From Prorocentrum cordatum (lineage: Eukaryota > Sar > Dinophyceae > Prorocentrales > Prorocentraceae), in NCBI GenBank assembly GCA_963575745.1, contig CAUYUJ010016479.1:61001-125000 (forward strand): a DNA stretch of 64,000 nucleotides, read 5' to 3'. Numbering within the stretch: the first letter of the stretch is position 1; every line of letters begins with the position of its first letter. Of this stretch, positions 54,392-63,187 are shown in pieces. The notes below the pieces were generated by a model that was given only the letters and a program-made list of their open reading frames with translations, made no database searches and was not told where the DNA came from. The translations under genes and the position numbers were made by a program.

Positions 54392-54946
54392 CTAGATCCA
54401 GGGACCCGGTTGTCGATCTACCCTGTGTTCCAGGAGCATGCTTTGTGCGAGGCACTGTGCCTGGTCCCCATTGACAGAGGTCCTTTCTCCGGGGGCCGGC
54501 ATGGTACCTCTGCCTGCCTCCTCTTCATCCCGCTGCCTGGCGTCGAGAGTGCGTATGAGTCTGTCCAGGAGCCCTTCTCTGGTACTGCCAGCCGGTAACC
54601 TGCCCTGGGGAGTAGCGAAGCTTGCCCGGTTGAGCATCTGTCTTATATCCGCGTGCCATGGCGTGGTTGTGCTTGCGGCTTCCACAGTTTCGGTTTCTAC
54701 TCCAGGGCGTGGTCTGCCTTCGCTCGCGGGCCCGCTGTTCCTTGGGTTTGACCTCGGTCCGGTACTGGCCATTTGCGCCCGAGTCCTCGTTCCAGCCTCC
54801 ACCGCCTGCCGATCTCCAGACAGGATGGCAGTCTGAAGGAAGCCGCGTGCATCCAGGTGCAGCATCATTCGCTCCTGGAGCTGGGGTGCGATGTAGCCGC
54901 CTACCTCGGGGGCCTCGAGCGAGGCACCAGCTGCCCTGGACGCCAT
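54392..54946 (-). CDS. Element B alpha protein segment, unknown
   Basis: VGGYIAPQLQERMMLHLDA matches GGYINPELQEQTMSWLDP in A. The homologous phase extends upstream to about 55090, where 54525-58052 changes frame. The remainder is Ser/Thr/Arg-rich, ending in PGPWI near a conserved PGSWIARAIWL-like point of A. Confidence 0.5.
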   Translation of the reverse strand: MASRAAGASLEAPEVGGYIAPQLQERMMLHLDARGFLQTAILSGDRQAVEAGTRTRAQMASTGPRSNPRNSGPASEGRPRPGVETETVEAASTTTPWHADIRQMLNRASFATPQGRLPAGSTREGLLDRLIRTLDARQRDEEEAGRGTMPAPGERTSVNGDQAQCLAQSMLLEHRVDRQPGPWI

Positions 54947-57900
54947 ATCTGCTTCGGATGCGAGTGCTAACTGGGCATCCCTGTAGGAGCTGACGCCTCG
55001 CGTTCTCCACCAGGCTGCTGCATGTTCGATAATAGCGGTGCTGAGGTTGCTGCTCCTGAAGGCTAGTTCGAGGACATTTCGACCTCTGTTGGTGGATGTG
55101 CCCCATATAAAAAGGGACCAGGATACTGCTCCAACGCATGCCAGGGGTGGCGGAGTTGCTTGCGACCCTCTCCCTGATTCCCCTCACCTCCTCGATGAAT
55201 GCGTCTCGCTGCGACCGCTCCGCCTGAGAAAGCCCCTCCTCCAGGACTGGGGGGGGTCTTTGGGGAGGCCTGGCAGCTACCCCTTCTAAGCCCGCGTGGC
55301 TGTCCCTGCCGCTGCGGGGGTTGTCCACGTCCATGGGGGCGTGCCCTTCGCTAGGGCGCCTAGAACGCTCTTGGTCCTGCCCCCTGCTGTCTGCCTCCAG
55401 TCGTCTGAGGACGGCGTCCGTGACGAGGTTTCCCAGGGGGGTACCCTGCCCAATTTGGGGATGTATTGGGCGCCAGTCAGTCCGTGCGGCTGCTTGCAGC
55501 GCCCTTCTCATTGCTTCTGCTGTTTCAGAGTGGGGGCTGTCTCTATTGTGCCACCAGCGTCTGCTGAGATCGGTGTGATCACGTGCGTCGCTTATAGCGC
55601 GGTCAAGGTGGTCCCCGCCGATGGTGTATCTTAGCCAGCAGAGGTCGTCCAGGTGCACCCGAGTGTTCGGTCCAATGGGAACGGATGTAGTTGTTCTGCT
55701 GGGTAGTGGGGGCCTCCGGTATGTTTGTGGGTGAGTGTCTGTGCCGCCGTGGTAGAGAGAGGGAGGGAACCACCCATCGAGCCGACCATCGGGGTGGGAC
55801 CTGATGATGTGCCGAATCTCCTGGCAGGCGTTTAAGGCCCAGGAGCCTGGCGCTGAGCAACGTAAAGCCAGCGAGATCGACGCTGTGCGGAGTTGCCAAT
55901 CGCTCCCGACCTCTTCGAGGCCTCCTGAGTCTTCGTATGACCAGATTTCAGGTAGGCCTGCAGCGTGGGCCACCATATGCCTCCAGGCTCCCAGGAGTTC
56001 ACCCACAAGCCACGTTGGGGTGAAGTCGGAGGGGCCAGGCGGTGTGGGGGAGTACAGGTGCTCGGCGATTGGGGCGTATCGCCCGCCCGCTTTGACGAGC
56101 TGAATCAGCAGAGTCCCGCCCAGGAGGTCGAGGGCGTGCCTGTTGGGTGGCTGGCCAAGGTCTGCTCCTGGGTGACTCTGAGGTGAGGCGTCTGCTCGCG
56201 GCTCCTCTGGGTTGTAACTCCAAGGGATGGCCAGTCTGTGGCAAGTGATGCAGGTTTGTCCTGTGGGATCTCGGAGCATCCAGGTGCCACAGAAATTACA
56301 TCTCTCTCCTGGGCAGAAAAAGTCCCGCAGTCGTAGTCTGTGAGCTGTGGTGGACCATGGCCAAGCGTAGTCGCTACTGTCGCTTCCTTGGATGGAGACT
56401 CCAGGGATGCCCGCGGAGCTGGCGGGCATCCCCGAGAGGGCGGCCTCTACCCATGGGACTGGGCCTCTACCTGCTTGTCGTCTCGAGTGCACGTCACTTC
56501 CCATACGCTCGAGGTTCCCTCTCGTGATGGCCCACTGCCTGACGTCCCCGTGGTCCGGAAAGTGGACTACGTTTTGCCTGCGCTCGTGAATCAGGACTCG
56601 ATGGGCGCAACCCATGACCTCGTCATCCATGGGGTCCTGCGTCCCGTCTGCTCGGTTGGGGCCACCGATGTGCAGAGGGGCAGAGTCCTCAGGGGATCTG
56701 GTGGGCATGAGCATCCTATCTGTGTCATATCCGCTCGGCAGCTCCATTCCTATGTCGCAGTAGTGTGCAGCTGCGGCCATGGCAACGTACTCGAGCCGTG
56801 CTAGTTGCCTCCCAGTCACTGAGGGGCTGGCTGCGTCCATTCTTTCACTCCTTATACCGGGATCATGAGTAATGCTCGCAAAGCGGAAGGCGAGGACCTG
56901 GACTGGGTCCGGTTGAACGCCTCCCAGACGCCCTTCATAGTCTCCTCCAGTGATGGACCATACCAGCCAGGTGTGGTCCAGAATAGCGAGAATTGGGGCT
57001 GAAGTGGCGACCTCGGAGTAACGTCCAGGGAGGGCTCGTTCTACGGGAGCCGTGCGCATGGGGCTGTGAGCTCGCATGCCTGGGTGGCCTGGGCGGTGCC
57101 TCCTCCACGCGTGGTGTATGAGGAGCTCCAGGTTGCTGGTCTCCCGAGATGTTCTCGGCGCTCCGCGTTTGGGGACCTCGCGCCATGGCCCCTCAGTGTG
57201 CACAAGGTGCCGGCGTAGGGCCCTCATGGTGCCCCCCCTGCCAGAGATCCTGGCGTCTGCAACGCGCGGGCCACAAATGGGTCCGTCCGCCTCCCGACTG
57301 GCCGCCCAGTCAGCATTCGCGTGCCCAGTGGCGTCCAGCCACCGTGCGTGGAGGTCCGCAGCGCTTTGCCCCCTGCTCCTCAGCGCTTGGCTGTGGTCGT
57401 CAAGGTCTGAGGGGGTGGGCGGGTTCTCCATTCGCAGATCATCTTCCAGGGCGAGATCTGGAGATGGGTAGGAGGGGGGGTCCGTGAGGACGGGACCCCT
57501 GTGTGCCGCGTGGCTGACCTCGAGGGGAGCGCCGCTGTTCGTCCAAAGGAGGGGCCCCCGCACTCTACCCTGTGACGAGTAGTCAGGCCCACGACGGCAT
57601 TCACCGAGCGCAGTGTTAAGAAACTCGAGCCCAGGGGGCAGGTCGGCATGGGAGAAGTCGGGGGAAGAGCTGGTGGGCGAGGGAGGAAAGGCACGAGGAG
57701 GTCCTTCCGCCGGGATCGGAGACCTTGCCCGATCGATCGGATCGACATGAGGAGCGGCCCCGACCGCGGGATCGAAAGCAAACCTGGGGACGCTGGGCGA
57801 ACGAGGATGCCCGTCAGGCCCTCCAACGGCCAACAAACCCATGGCAAGACAGAGGCGATCGATCATCCCTGTGGAGGAGGGCGCCTCCCTGCGATCACTG

Positions 57901-58052
57901 GAGCCGGGGCCCCCCGACTCTCGCACCCCTCCCTCAGGCGCGAGGCGAGGCCCGCGGCCTGCTCCTGGGAGGCACCGGGAGGCCGCGGTATCAGCGCGCA
58001 TACTGAAGGCGCTGTCCCGTCCCGCCTCTGTGGGGGCAGGGTCACAGGTCAT
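54525..58052 (-). CDS. Element B alpha protein, N-terminal part with zinc ribbon
   Basis: The longest open frame of the window, 1175 codons; reliable to about residue 985 (near 55090). A disordered N-terminus is followed by HTWLVWSITGGDYEGRLGG (about 355), HFPDHGDVRQWAITRGN (about 500) and the zinc ribbon RCNFCGTWML...TCITCH (about 582-602, C-x2-C-x12-C-x2-C). GGRYAPIAEHLYSP and WSSILVPFYMGH follow. All match A. The Met at 58052 lies 68 bases after the last hairpin repeat of the leader and is a reasonable but unproved start. No enzyme motif is seen. Confidence 0.62.
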   Translation of the reverse strand: MTCDPAPTEAGRDSAFSMRADTAASRCLPGAGRGPRLAPEGGVRESGGPGSSDRREAPSSTGMIDRLCLAMGLLAVGGPDGHPRSPSVPRFAFDPAVGAAPHVDPIDRARSPIPAEGPPRAFPPSPTSSSPDFSHADLPPGLEFLNTALGECRRGPDYSSQGRVRGPLLWTNSGAPLEVSHAAHRGPVLTDPPSYPSPDLALEDDLRMENPPTPSDLDDHSQALRSRGQSAADLHARWLDATGHANADWAASREADGPICGPRVADARISGRGGTMRALRRHLVHTEGPWREVPKRGAPRTSRETSNLELLIHHAWRRHRPGHPGMRAHSPMRTAPVERALPGRYSEVATSAPILAILDHTWLVWSITGGDYEGRLGGVQPDPVQVLAFRFASITHDPGIRSERMDAASPSVTGRQLARLEYVAMAAAAHYCDIGMELPSGYDTDRMLMPTRSPEDSAPLHIGGPNRADGTQDPMDDEVMGCAHRVLIHERRQNVVHFPDHGDVRQWAITRGNLERMGSDVHSRRQAGRGPVPWVEAALSGMPASSAGIPGVSIQGSDSSDYAWPWSTTAHRLRLRDFFCPGERCNFCGTWMLRDPTGQTCITCHRLAIPWSYNPEEPRADASPQSHPGADLGQPPNRHALDLLGGTLLIQLVKAGGRYAPIAEHLYSPTPPGPSDFTPTWLVGELLGAWRHMVAHAAGLPEIWSYEDSGGLEEVGSDWQLRTASISLALRCSAPGSWALNACQEIRHIIRSHPDGRLDGWFPPSLYHGGTDTHPQTYRRPPLPSRTTTSVPIGPNTRVHLDDLCWLRYTIGGDHLDRAISDARDHTDLSRRWWHNRDSPHSETAEAMRRALQAAARTDWRPIHPQIGQGTPLGNLVTDAVLRRLEADSRGQDQERSRRPSEGHAPMDVDNPRSGRDSHAGLEGVAARPPQRPPPVLEEGLSQAERSQRDAFIEEVRGIRERVASNSATPGMRWSSILVPFYMGHIHQQRSKCPRTSLQEQQPQHRYYRTCSSLVENARRQLLQGCPVSTRIRSRYGVQGSWCLARGPRGRRLHRTPAPGANDAAPGCTRLPSDCHPVWRSAGGGGWNEDSGANGQYRTEVKPKEQRARERRQTTPWSRNRNCGSRKHNHAMARGYKTDAQPGKLRYSPGQVTGWQYQRRAPGQTHTHSRRQAAG

Positions 58053-58119
58053 GTCTTCCCTCTGCCAACGATCCCTGGGTTGAACGCCGCGCGCCTCTCT
58101 CTGCGTGCCGTCGTCCGGT

Positions 58120-59858
58120 CCAGGGTAGCGACGGAAGGTCGCGCGTTCTGTGTGTATCGCGGGGGGGAGAGCCTCATCCCCTCCTTGAGTGTGGTGCCTA
58201 GCGCTCTCGTCTCCAGTGGGTCGACTGGAGGCGGCAGCGCTGGGGTGCGCATGACCACCGCGCCCCGGCCAACCCCCGTGGGGGTAGGGTCCCTGTTCCT
58301 AGCTCCCCCGTCCGTCTGTTCCCTGGGTCGCAAGCCTTGGGCGTCATCCAGCCTTCCGCCATCCGCTCCAGGGTAGCGACGGAAGGTCGCACGGTTTGGG
58401 TGTATATCAGGGATGTCTGCATCCCCCCTTCTCCAACATTATGCCTGCCGCTCTCGGGTGCGCGGGGGCGGTCAACTGCTGCGTCGGTGGCGGGATGCCC
58501 TTCACGGGTGGAAGGAGGGGCTCCGCCGCTTAGCTCGCCAGCGGGGACGGCCTCGCCCAGCGCGGGCACGCCCAGGGGGGGGGGTCGGCGGTGGGTTGGC
58601 GCGAGCCTTGACGGGGCGTGCAGGGGCTGCAGGCAGCGGCTTGCCAGCGCCTGTTGCCTATGCCCATCGTGAGTGTCCCCCGAGGATATCAGCTCCCTGT
58701 TCACGACATCCGAGTCGACCTGCCCCCTGGGAAGACCGCGGCGGATGTTCGTCTGTTCCTCGTCGGTTGTCCTAAGCGCGACAGGATCCGCGGGAGAGTT
58801 TTGTGCCGAAACGGGGCCCTCTCCCCCCGTGGCCCCGGCAACGCCTGGGGTCGTTTCACTCGGCCCGACAGCGCCTGGAGCGAGGGAAGTTGGACGCCCT
58901 GCAGTGGGCATGGGAGCGGCGGAGGTGGGAGAGGCGGTTGGGCTAGACAGGAGGGCTTCGTGCCCGAGGTCATCGCGTCCAGGGGAGCGGCGGAAGGTCG
59001 CAGCGTCGGGTTGTCCTCTGCCAACGTTGCCGCGACCATCCTCCGCGGGGGTCAGCTCCCTGGTGCATTCTACCCCTACACACCGTTCCCTGGGCTGAAC
59101 ATCGCGGGCGTTCCTCTGCCCGTCGCGGTCCGCTCCAGGGTAGCGACGGAAGGTCGCACGTTCTGTGTGAATTGTGGGATAGCCGCACTACCCCCTCCTT
59201 CAATGCCACGCCTGCCGCTGTCAGGCTCCTGAAGGCGGCCTGGAGTGGTGTCAGAGGCGAGGTGCGCGCCGCAACCTGAGGACCTGTCTTCCATGCTCGA
59301 AACGTTGCGGGGAGCAGCCTCACTCGGGGCGGTCGCATCCAGAGAGGGGGGCACGGCGGAGCGAGGGCAAGAGCCCCTAGGATGCGTGACGGGGCCGAGG
59401 CGACGCGACGGCCCGTCTCCCCCCGCTTCGCCTTCAGGGGCGCCTGCTGGGGGTGTCGGGTCCATACAGTCCCCATCCACGCCATCGAGGTCTCTGCGTC
59501 GGGAGCCGAGGGCAACTCCCAGCTCGTCGCGAGACTGTCCGAGAGGAGGGGGGTTCGTGGGAGAATAAACTGCTTCAGGAGTGGGCCCGTCGGCCCCTGT
59601 GAGCCTAGTATCGCCATGGGCGGTCCCACTGTGCCCAGCGCTGCCTGGAGAAAAGGAGATTGGGCGTCCAGCCGTGGGCAGAGGAATAGTGGGGGTAAGG
59701 GAAGGGTAGCTGGGCGGGAGGGCCTCATGTCTGACAATACCTCCAGGATGGCGACGGAAGGTCGCGCTTTCAGTGTGAAACGGAGGGCTGAACGTATCAA
59801 CCCCGTCAACCGCTGCGCATCCGTCGATCTCAAGTCCAGGGTAGCGACGGAAGGTCGC
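58120..59858. repeat. Six hairpin repeats of the GGAAG class in the leader of B
   Basis: Stems at 58128-58142, 58376-58390, 59143-59157, 59751-59765 and 59844-59858 (all GCGAC/GTCGC), and 58987-59001 (GCGGC/GTCGC, one G-T pair). Each is preceded by CCAGG and most are followed by a CGTTCTGTGTGTAT-like tail and a C-rich segment, so the full unit is about 60-80 bases. All have the same orientation. Confidence 0.85.
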
Positions 59859-60143
59859 ACGTTCGGTGTGTATCACAGTGCTGAGGGGATCAGCCCCTCC
59901 CTCCGATTGGCTGGGGATGATTTGTCCTCGCGTGCCCGAAGCATCGGCCGAAGCGCTCCCATTCCAGGGAACAGAGAGCGACGCTTGCCCCGGCGGGATG
60001 GTGTCCTGAGATCCAGGGCGAGTCTGTCCAAAGTCATTCGGCCCAGTGGTCCCGAGGCCGACATCGGATGATGCGGCTCTTTCCCCCGCAGGGATGACAG
60101 GATCGTCGCCGATCGATCGCAAGCTATCAGGCCGACCATCCAT
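59076..60143 (-). CDS. Element B 5' open frame, Pro/Ser/Gly-rich
   Basis: From the ATG at 60143 (MDGRPDSLRSIGDD) the frame is open for about 355 codons. It is disordered in character and includes two hairpin repeats read as HTERATFRRYPG and HTESATFRRHPG. It is the first sizeable frame after the SL-like sequence. There is no match in A and other frames are also open, so it may be a leader without protein product. Confidence 0.35.
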   Translation of the reverse strand: MDGRPDSLRSIGDDPVIPAGERAASSDVGLGTTGPNDFGQTRPGSQDTIPPGQASLSVPWNGSASADASGTRGQIIPSQSEGGADPLSTVIHTERATFRRYPGLEIDGCAAVDGVDTFSPPFHTESATFRRHPGGIVRHEALPPSYPSLTPTIPLPTAGRPISFSPGSAGHSGTAHGDTRLTGADGPTPEAVYSPTNPPPLGQSRDELGVALGSRRRDLDGVDGDCMDPTPPAGAPEGEAGGDGPSRRLGPVTHPRGSCPRSAVPPSLDATAPSEAAPRNVSSMEDRSSGCGAHLASDTTPGRLQEPDSGRRGIEGGGSAAIPQFTQNVRPSVATLERTATGRGTPAMFSPGNGV

Positions 60144-60330
60144 GAGGCAGCGGTCCTGACCCGATCTGAGCCACGGGCCGCTGAGCCCGTCTGCGCGGCG
60201 GGCTGGCGTTCGCGATGGCTGGCGCGCCCGGTGCCGGAGGGGGTCCAGGGCCGCGGGCCCCCGGCGCAGCGTCTGGGCGCCCCCTTGAGCGGCGGGAGAC
60301 TGCCCCGGAGAGGGCAGGCCCACCAGACGG

Positions 60331-60366
60331 CTTGAGCCAGAGGCTACGGAACTGGTGGGGATACGC
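60331..60366 (-). other. SL-like sequence at the 5' edge of element B, with flanking motif
   Basis: Plus CTTGAGCCAGAGGCTACGG (60331-60349) is, on minus, CCGTAGCC then TCT then GGCTCAAG: both ends of the dinoflagellate spliced leader with a core two bases short. CTGGTGGGGATACGCG follows on plus at 60352, the same motif that abuts the relict leader at 6768. It is in the right place and orientation to mark the 5' end of a trans-spliced element transcript that was reverse-transcribed. Confidence 0.5.
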
Positions 60367-60949
60367 GAAGCGTGAAGAATTGACCATGGGCGGCACCAAC
60401 CTCTGACCAAGTAGGATCCCTCTAGGCAAACCGAACTGAAGAATGAATTCGTGAAGGTCAACGAAGGCCAGCCGAAAACCACCGTCCCCCCTGGCCCCCC
60501 GACCCCTCGAGGATGTCACGGACCAGAACGCCTTCGGCCGAGGCACAAAGCACTCCTAGACTCCCACGGAGCCGCGGGGAACCCACAAGCACCCTAGCTC
60601 ACAAGGGGCCCGACAGGGGAGAGTTTTGAAAACCAACGCCGGTGTCCGCACTTCACAGCTGCGGGGCGCGATGGGCTGGGGAAGCCGCAAAGAGTCAGAA
60701 TGTCAAAAGGCATGTCAGATGAAGTGCGCCTGGCGGTGGCGGCGGCGACGGCGAATGCTGTCCGCGCGCCACACGGCCCTCATTTGATAGGACATCCGAA
60801 ATGGCACAAGACCAATTCGAGGGCACCAGGGCACGAGGACAAGAGGACGCAAGACCGCTGCGAGCCTTGCGGGGGGGGACCTTTTCTCAAATTGTTTAAG
60901 ATAAGTCCACACAGACTTGCAACCACCATTCTTGGGCGTTCTGGCGAGA
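60367..60949. other. No recognised gene
   Basis: Unique-looking sequence. A plus frame from 60700 (170 codons, MSKGMSDEVRLAVAAATAN) runs into the 63-bp repeat; no domain and no support beyond openness. Confidence 0.4.
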
Positions 60950-61125
60950 ATGCGCCACGTTGCCGCCTCGTTCCCGCCCACCGCGCTTGTGGGATCCGCC
61001 GAGGTTTCGCCACGCTGCCGCCCGTTACCGCCTCGTTGCTGGCCACCGCGCTTTGGGCGTGCCGAGAATTCGCCACGTTGCCACCCGTTGCCGCCTCGTT
61101 GCCGCCTTGTGCAATCCCGCATCTG
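60950..61125. repeat. 63-bp tandem repeat, nearly three copies
   Basis: CGCCACG.TGCCGCC..TT.CCGCCTCGTT starts near 60954, 61009 and 61072; the clearest full unit is 63 bases long. It is a multiple of three, so frames stay open on both strands. Confidence 0.7.
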
Positions 61126-61196
61126 GGGGGGGCACGAGAAGCGTCAAGAATGCGGAAAGCTAGGTCCTTTGTTGTAGAGCCGAGCTTTCTGTCCGC

Positions 61197-61258
61197 ATTT
61201 CCCACCACATAGTTTCCACCACATGGCTTCCACGACATAGCCTCCACCACATAGCTGC
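61197..61258. repeat. 15-bp tandem repeat TTCCACCACATAGCC
   Basis: Four imperfect copies: CCACCACATAG, TTTCCACCACATGGC, TTCCACGACATAGCC and TCCACCACATAGCTGCC. Confidence 0.8.
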
Positions 61259-61589
61259 CACCGCAGCATGAGGATATATTTCCAGCGTGTCAAAAGCGTC
61301 CCCTACAGCTGCTGCCACACGGCCAGCGCCAGCCTCTGGAGAGAGGCGCGCCCTCCGGAATGCACTGCAACTCCTCTCCAACCTCCTCCACTCGTCGATG
61401 CAAGGGCGCCGGCTTCTCCTCGGGAGTGGGGTCCTCAGCCGGGGGGGGCCAAGTCCTCGTCCTCCTCCAAAATCATGGTAACGTAGCGTCCACCACCAGA
61501 ATGCAAGCACTCATTGATTGGGGCGGCCCATGCTGGCAAGCATGGAACAATGGAAAGTGATGGGATGAGGGGTAGGATGTCCCATGTGG

Positions 61590-61890
61590 CGCGAGCGCAT
61601 ATATCTTGTCCTCCTCCCCTTTTCCACTCTCTTCGTCGTCCTCTGCCCCTCTTACTTCCTCGTCCTCCTTCTCCTCCTCCTCCTCTTCCTCCTCCTCCTC
61701 CTCCTCCTCTGCCCCCCTTGCCCTCTTCCTCCTCATCGTCCTTCTCCTCCTCCTCCTCCTCCTCCTCCTCTTCCACCTCGTGCTCCTCCTCCTTCTCCTT
61801 CTTCTCCTCCTCCTCAGCCTCCTCCTCCTCTGCCCCTGTTTCCCTCTTCCTCCTCGTTATCCTTCTCCCCTCTTTTCCCCCCTTCCCCTA
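61590..61890. repeat. CTC/TCC-rich pyrimidine array
   Basis: Long CTC, TCC and TCT runs on plus (purine on minus), with interruptions. Frames through it give poly-Ser/Pro on plus and poly-Glu on minus. The 61300-61590 interval before it holds nothing I recognise; a minus frame there ends RYVTMILEEDEDLAPP, which is less repetitive but unidentified. Confidence 0.85.
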
Positions 61891-62714
61891 CCCTTCTCCG
61901 ACGACGACGCCGACGCCGGCAACGACGAAGACGACGGAAGCGGCGGCAGCGGCGACGGCGCGCTGGCCAGCCGGCCTGCCGCGCCAAGGCCGTCAGCTGG
62001 GCCGCGTCCAAGGAGGTCGCGTGGCGCCCGCCGTCCTGGCTGGGCCCTGGCCTCTCCAGAAACGCTGCCGCCGCCGACGCTGCACTGTTTCCCGTCGATG
62101 GCCGAACGCGCCCAAAGCTCACTTGATAGCGGAGCAACAAATGGGGAAACAGTTAAGCTGCGCGGAGCTCGGAAACAAATGTAGATGTGTCTACTGCTCC
62201 TTCTTCTTATTCTTTTTCTCTTCCTCTTCTTCTTCCTCTTCAATTTAAGCCGCCTGGCTTCTGCAGCCCGCCCGCCTGCTCTCGGGGCGGGGCCCGACTT
62301 CGCGCGTCGCGCCCCAGGCCCCACGACGTGCGATTACCTTCGTGCCCTCGCGAGGCCAACTCAGAGAAGGGCGGCTGCTCCGCCCAGGCCGCGAAGCGCG
62401 ATGGGCGACCCAGCCTTTGCGACGCGGGCTGTGGTGGGCACACCTCTGGTAGCTGGTAGCGTCGGGCAGGCGGCGCTGGCGACTCGAGCGAGGCAAAGCG
62501 GCCTACAGCGTTACGGATGCGGGCACCTAGACGTCCAGGCGCGGACCTCGTGGCCATCTTGATCGGTTCTCCAGGGGAGCGTCTTCGCTTGGATTTCGCT
62601 GGTGCGCAATGAGGAGCGACGGAAGGGGGCGACACCAGGAGGCAGAGCGGTCATATACCACTGTCGCAACACCCCGAACCACTGATATTATTTTGAGGGA
62701 GTCCACCATTATCC
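61891..62714. other. No recognised gene
   Basis: GC-rich sequence with a GACGACGACGCC-type patch at 61898-61935 and a TTCTTCTTATTC pyrimidine patch at 62200-62245. Open frames on both strands are unrecognised. Confidence 0.4.
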
Positions 62715-63012
62715 CACCATCCTTCCCCTCCTCCTCCTCCTCCTCCTCCTCCTCCTCCTCCTCCTCCTCCTTCTCCCCTCCTCCTGCTGCTGCTGCTCCT
62801 CCTCTATTCCCTCTCCTGCCCCCTCCCCTTCTCCCTCCCCTTCCCCCCTCTCCTCGTCCTCTTACTCCTCCTCCTCCTCCTCCTCCTCCTCCTCCTCCTC
62901 CTCCTCCTCCTCCCTCCTCCTCCTCCTCCTCTCCTCCTCCTCCTCCTCCTCCTCCTCCTCCTCCTCCTCGTCCTCCTCCTCCTCCTCCTCCTCCTCCACC
63001 CCCTCCCCCTCC
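62715..63012. repeat. (CCT)n/(CTC)n array of about 300 bp
   Basis: Nearly pure CTC/CCT triplets with short breaks (GCTGCTGCT near 62785). Strong purine-pyrimidine strand bias; could form triplex DNA. Encodes poly-Ser/Pro on plus, poly-Gly/Glu/Arg on minus. Confidence 0.95.
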
Positions 63013-63187
63013 CATCAGGCACTGGGTCGTCCTCACAGGTTGCTCCGGCGTCAGGTGCCCAGAATGCGTCAACGTACTTCTGGAGGTTGGCCTCTCTCCC
63101 AGGGGCAGACAGCTCAAACACCGACCAAACTTCAGCCACGTCTTCCTCCTCCCTCCGACCTCCGTCTTGCTTCTGCTCCAACTTCAC
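62990..63187 (-). CDS. Possible short coding exon next to the CCT array
   Basis: The minus frame reads EEEDVAEVWSVFELSAPGRE and then QKYVDAFWAPDAGATCEDDP, which has mixed composition unlike the repeat around it. No Met or splice context can be judged and no family is recognised. It may be an exon fragment or chance. Confidence 0.2.

Larger units (their letters stand above)
34922..60349 (-). mobile_element. Giant LINE-like retroelement B, about 25 kb, decayed
   Basis: One element read leftward. An SL-like sequence at 60331-60349 may mark its 5' end, and the conserved C-terminal frame stops at 34922. In order it carries a repeat-rich leader, a zinc ribbon, RING-H2, a Dnmt3-like methyltransferase, APE endonuclease, LINE reverse transcriptase, RNase H, a C2H2 finger, an SF1 helicase and a C-terminal domain. 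The APE endonuclease plus non-LTR RT plus RNase H combination is the LINE signature; no integrase, protease or LTR is seen. Coding hops among the three minus frames at roughly fifteen places, so it is either decayed, mis-sequenced at homopolymers, or spliced. Element A has the same order. Retroelements carrying Dnmt3-type domains are known from Symbiodinium; the wider cargo here is the unusual part. The exact 5' and 3' ends are not proved. Confidence 0.8.

Noticed and set aside
8190-60349. An LTR retrotransposon or large DNA virus origin for the elements
   Set aside because: No integrase, protease, LTR, capsid or DNA polymerase; APE endonuclease, non-LTR RT motifs and a C-terminal C2HC knuckle indicate a LINE.
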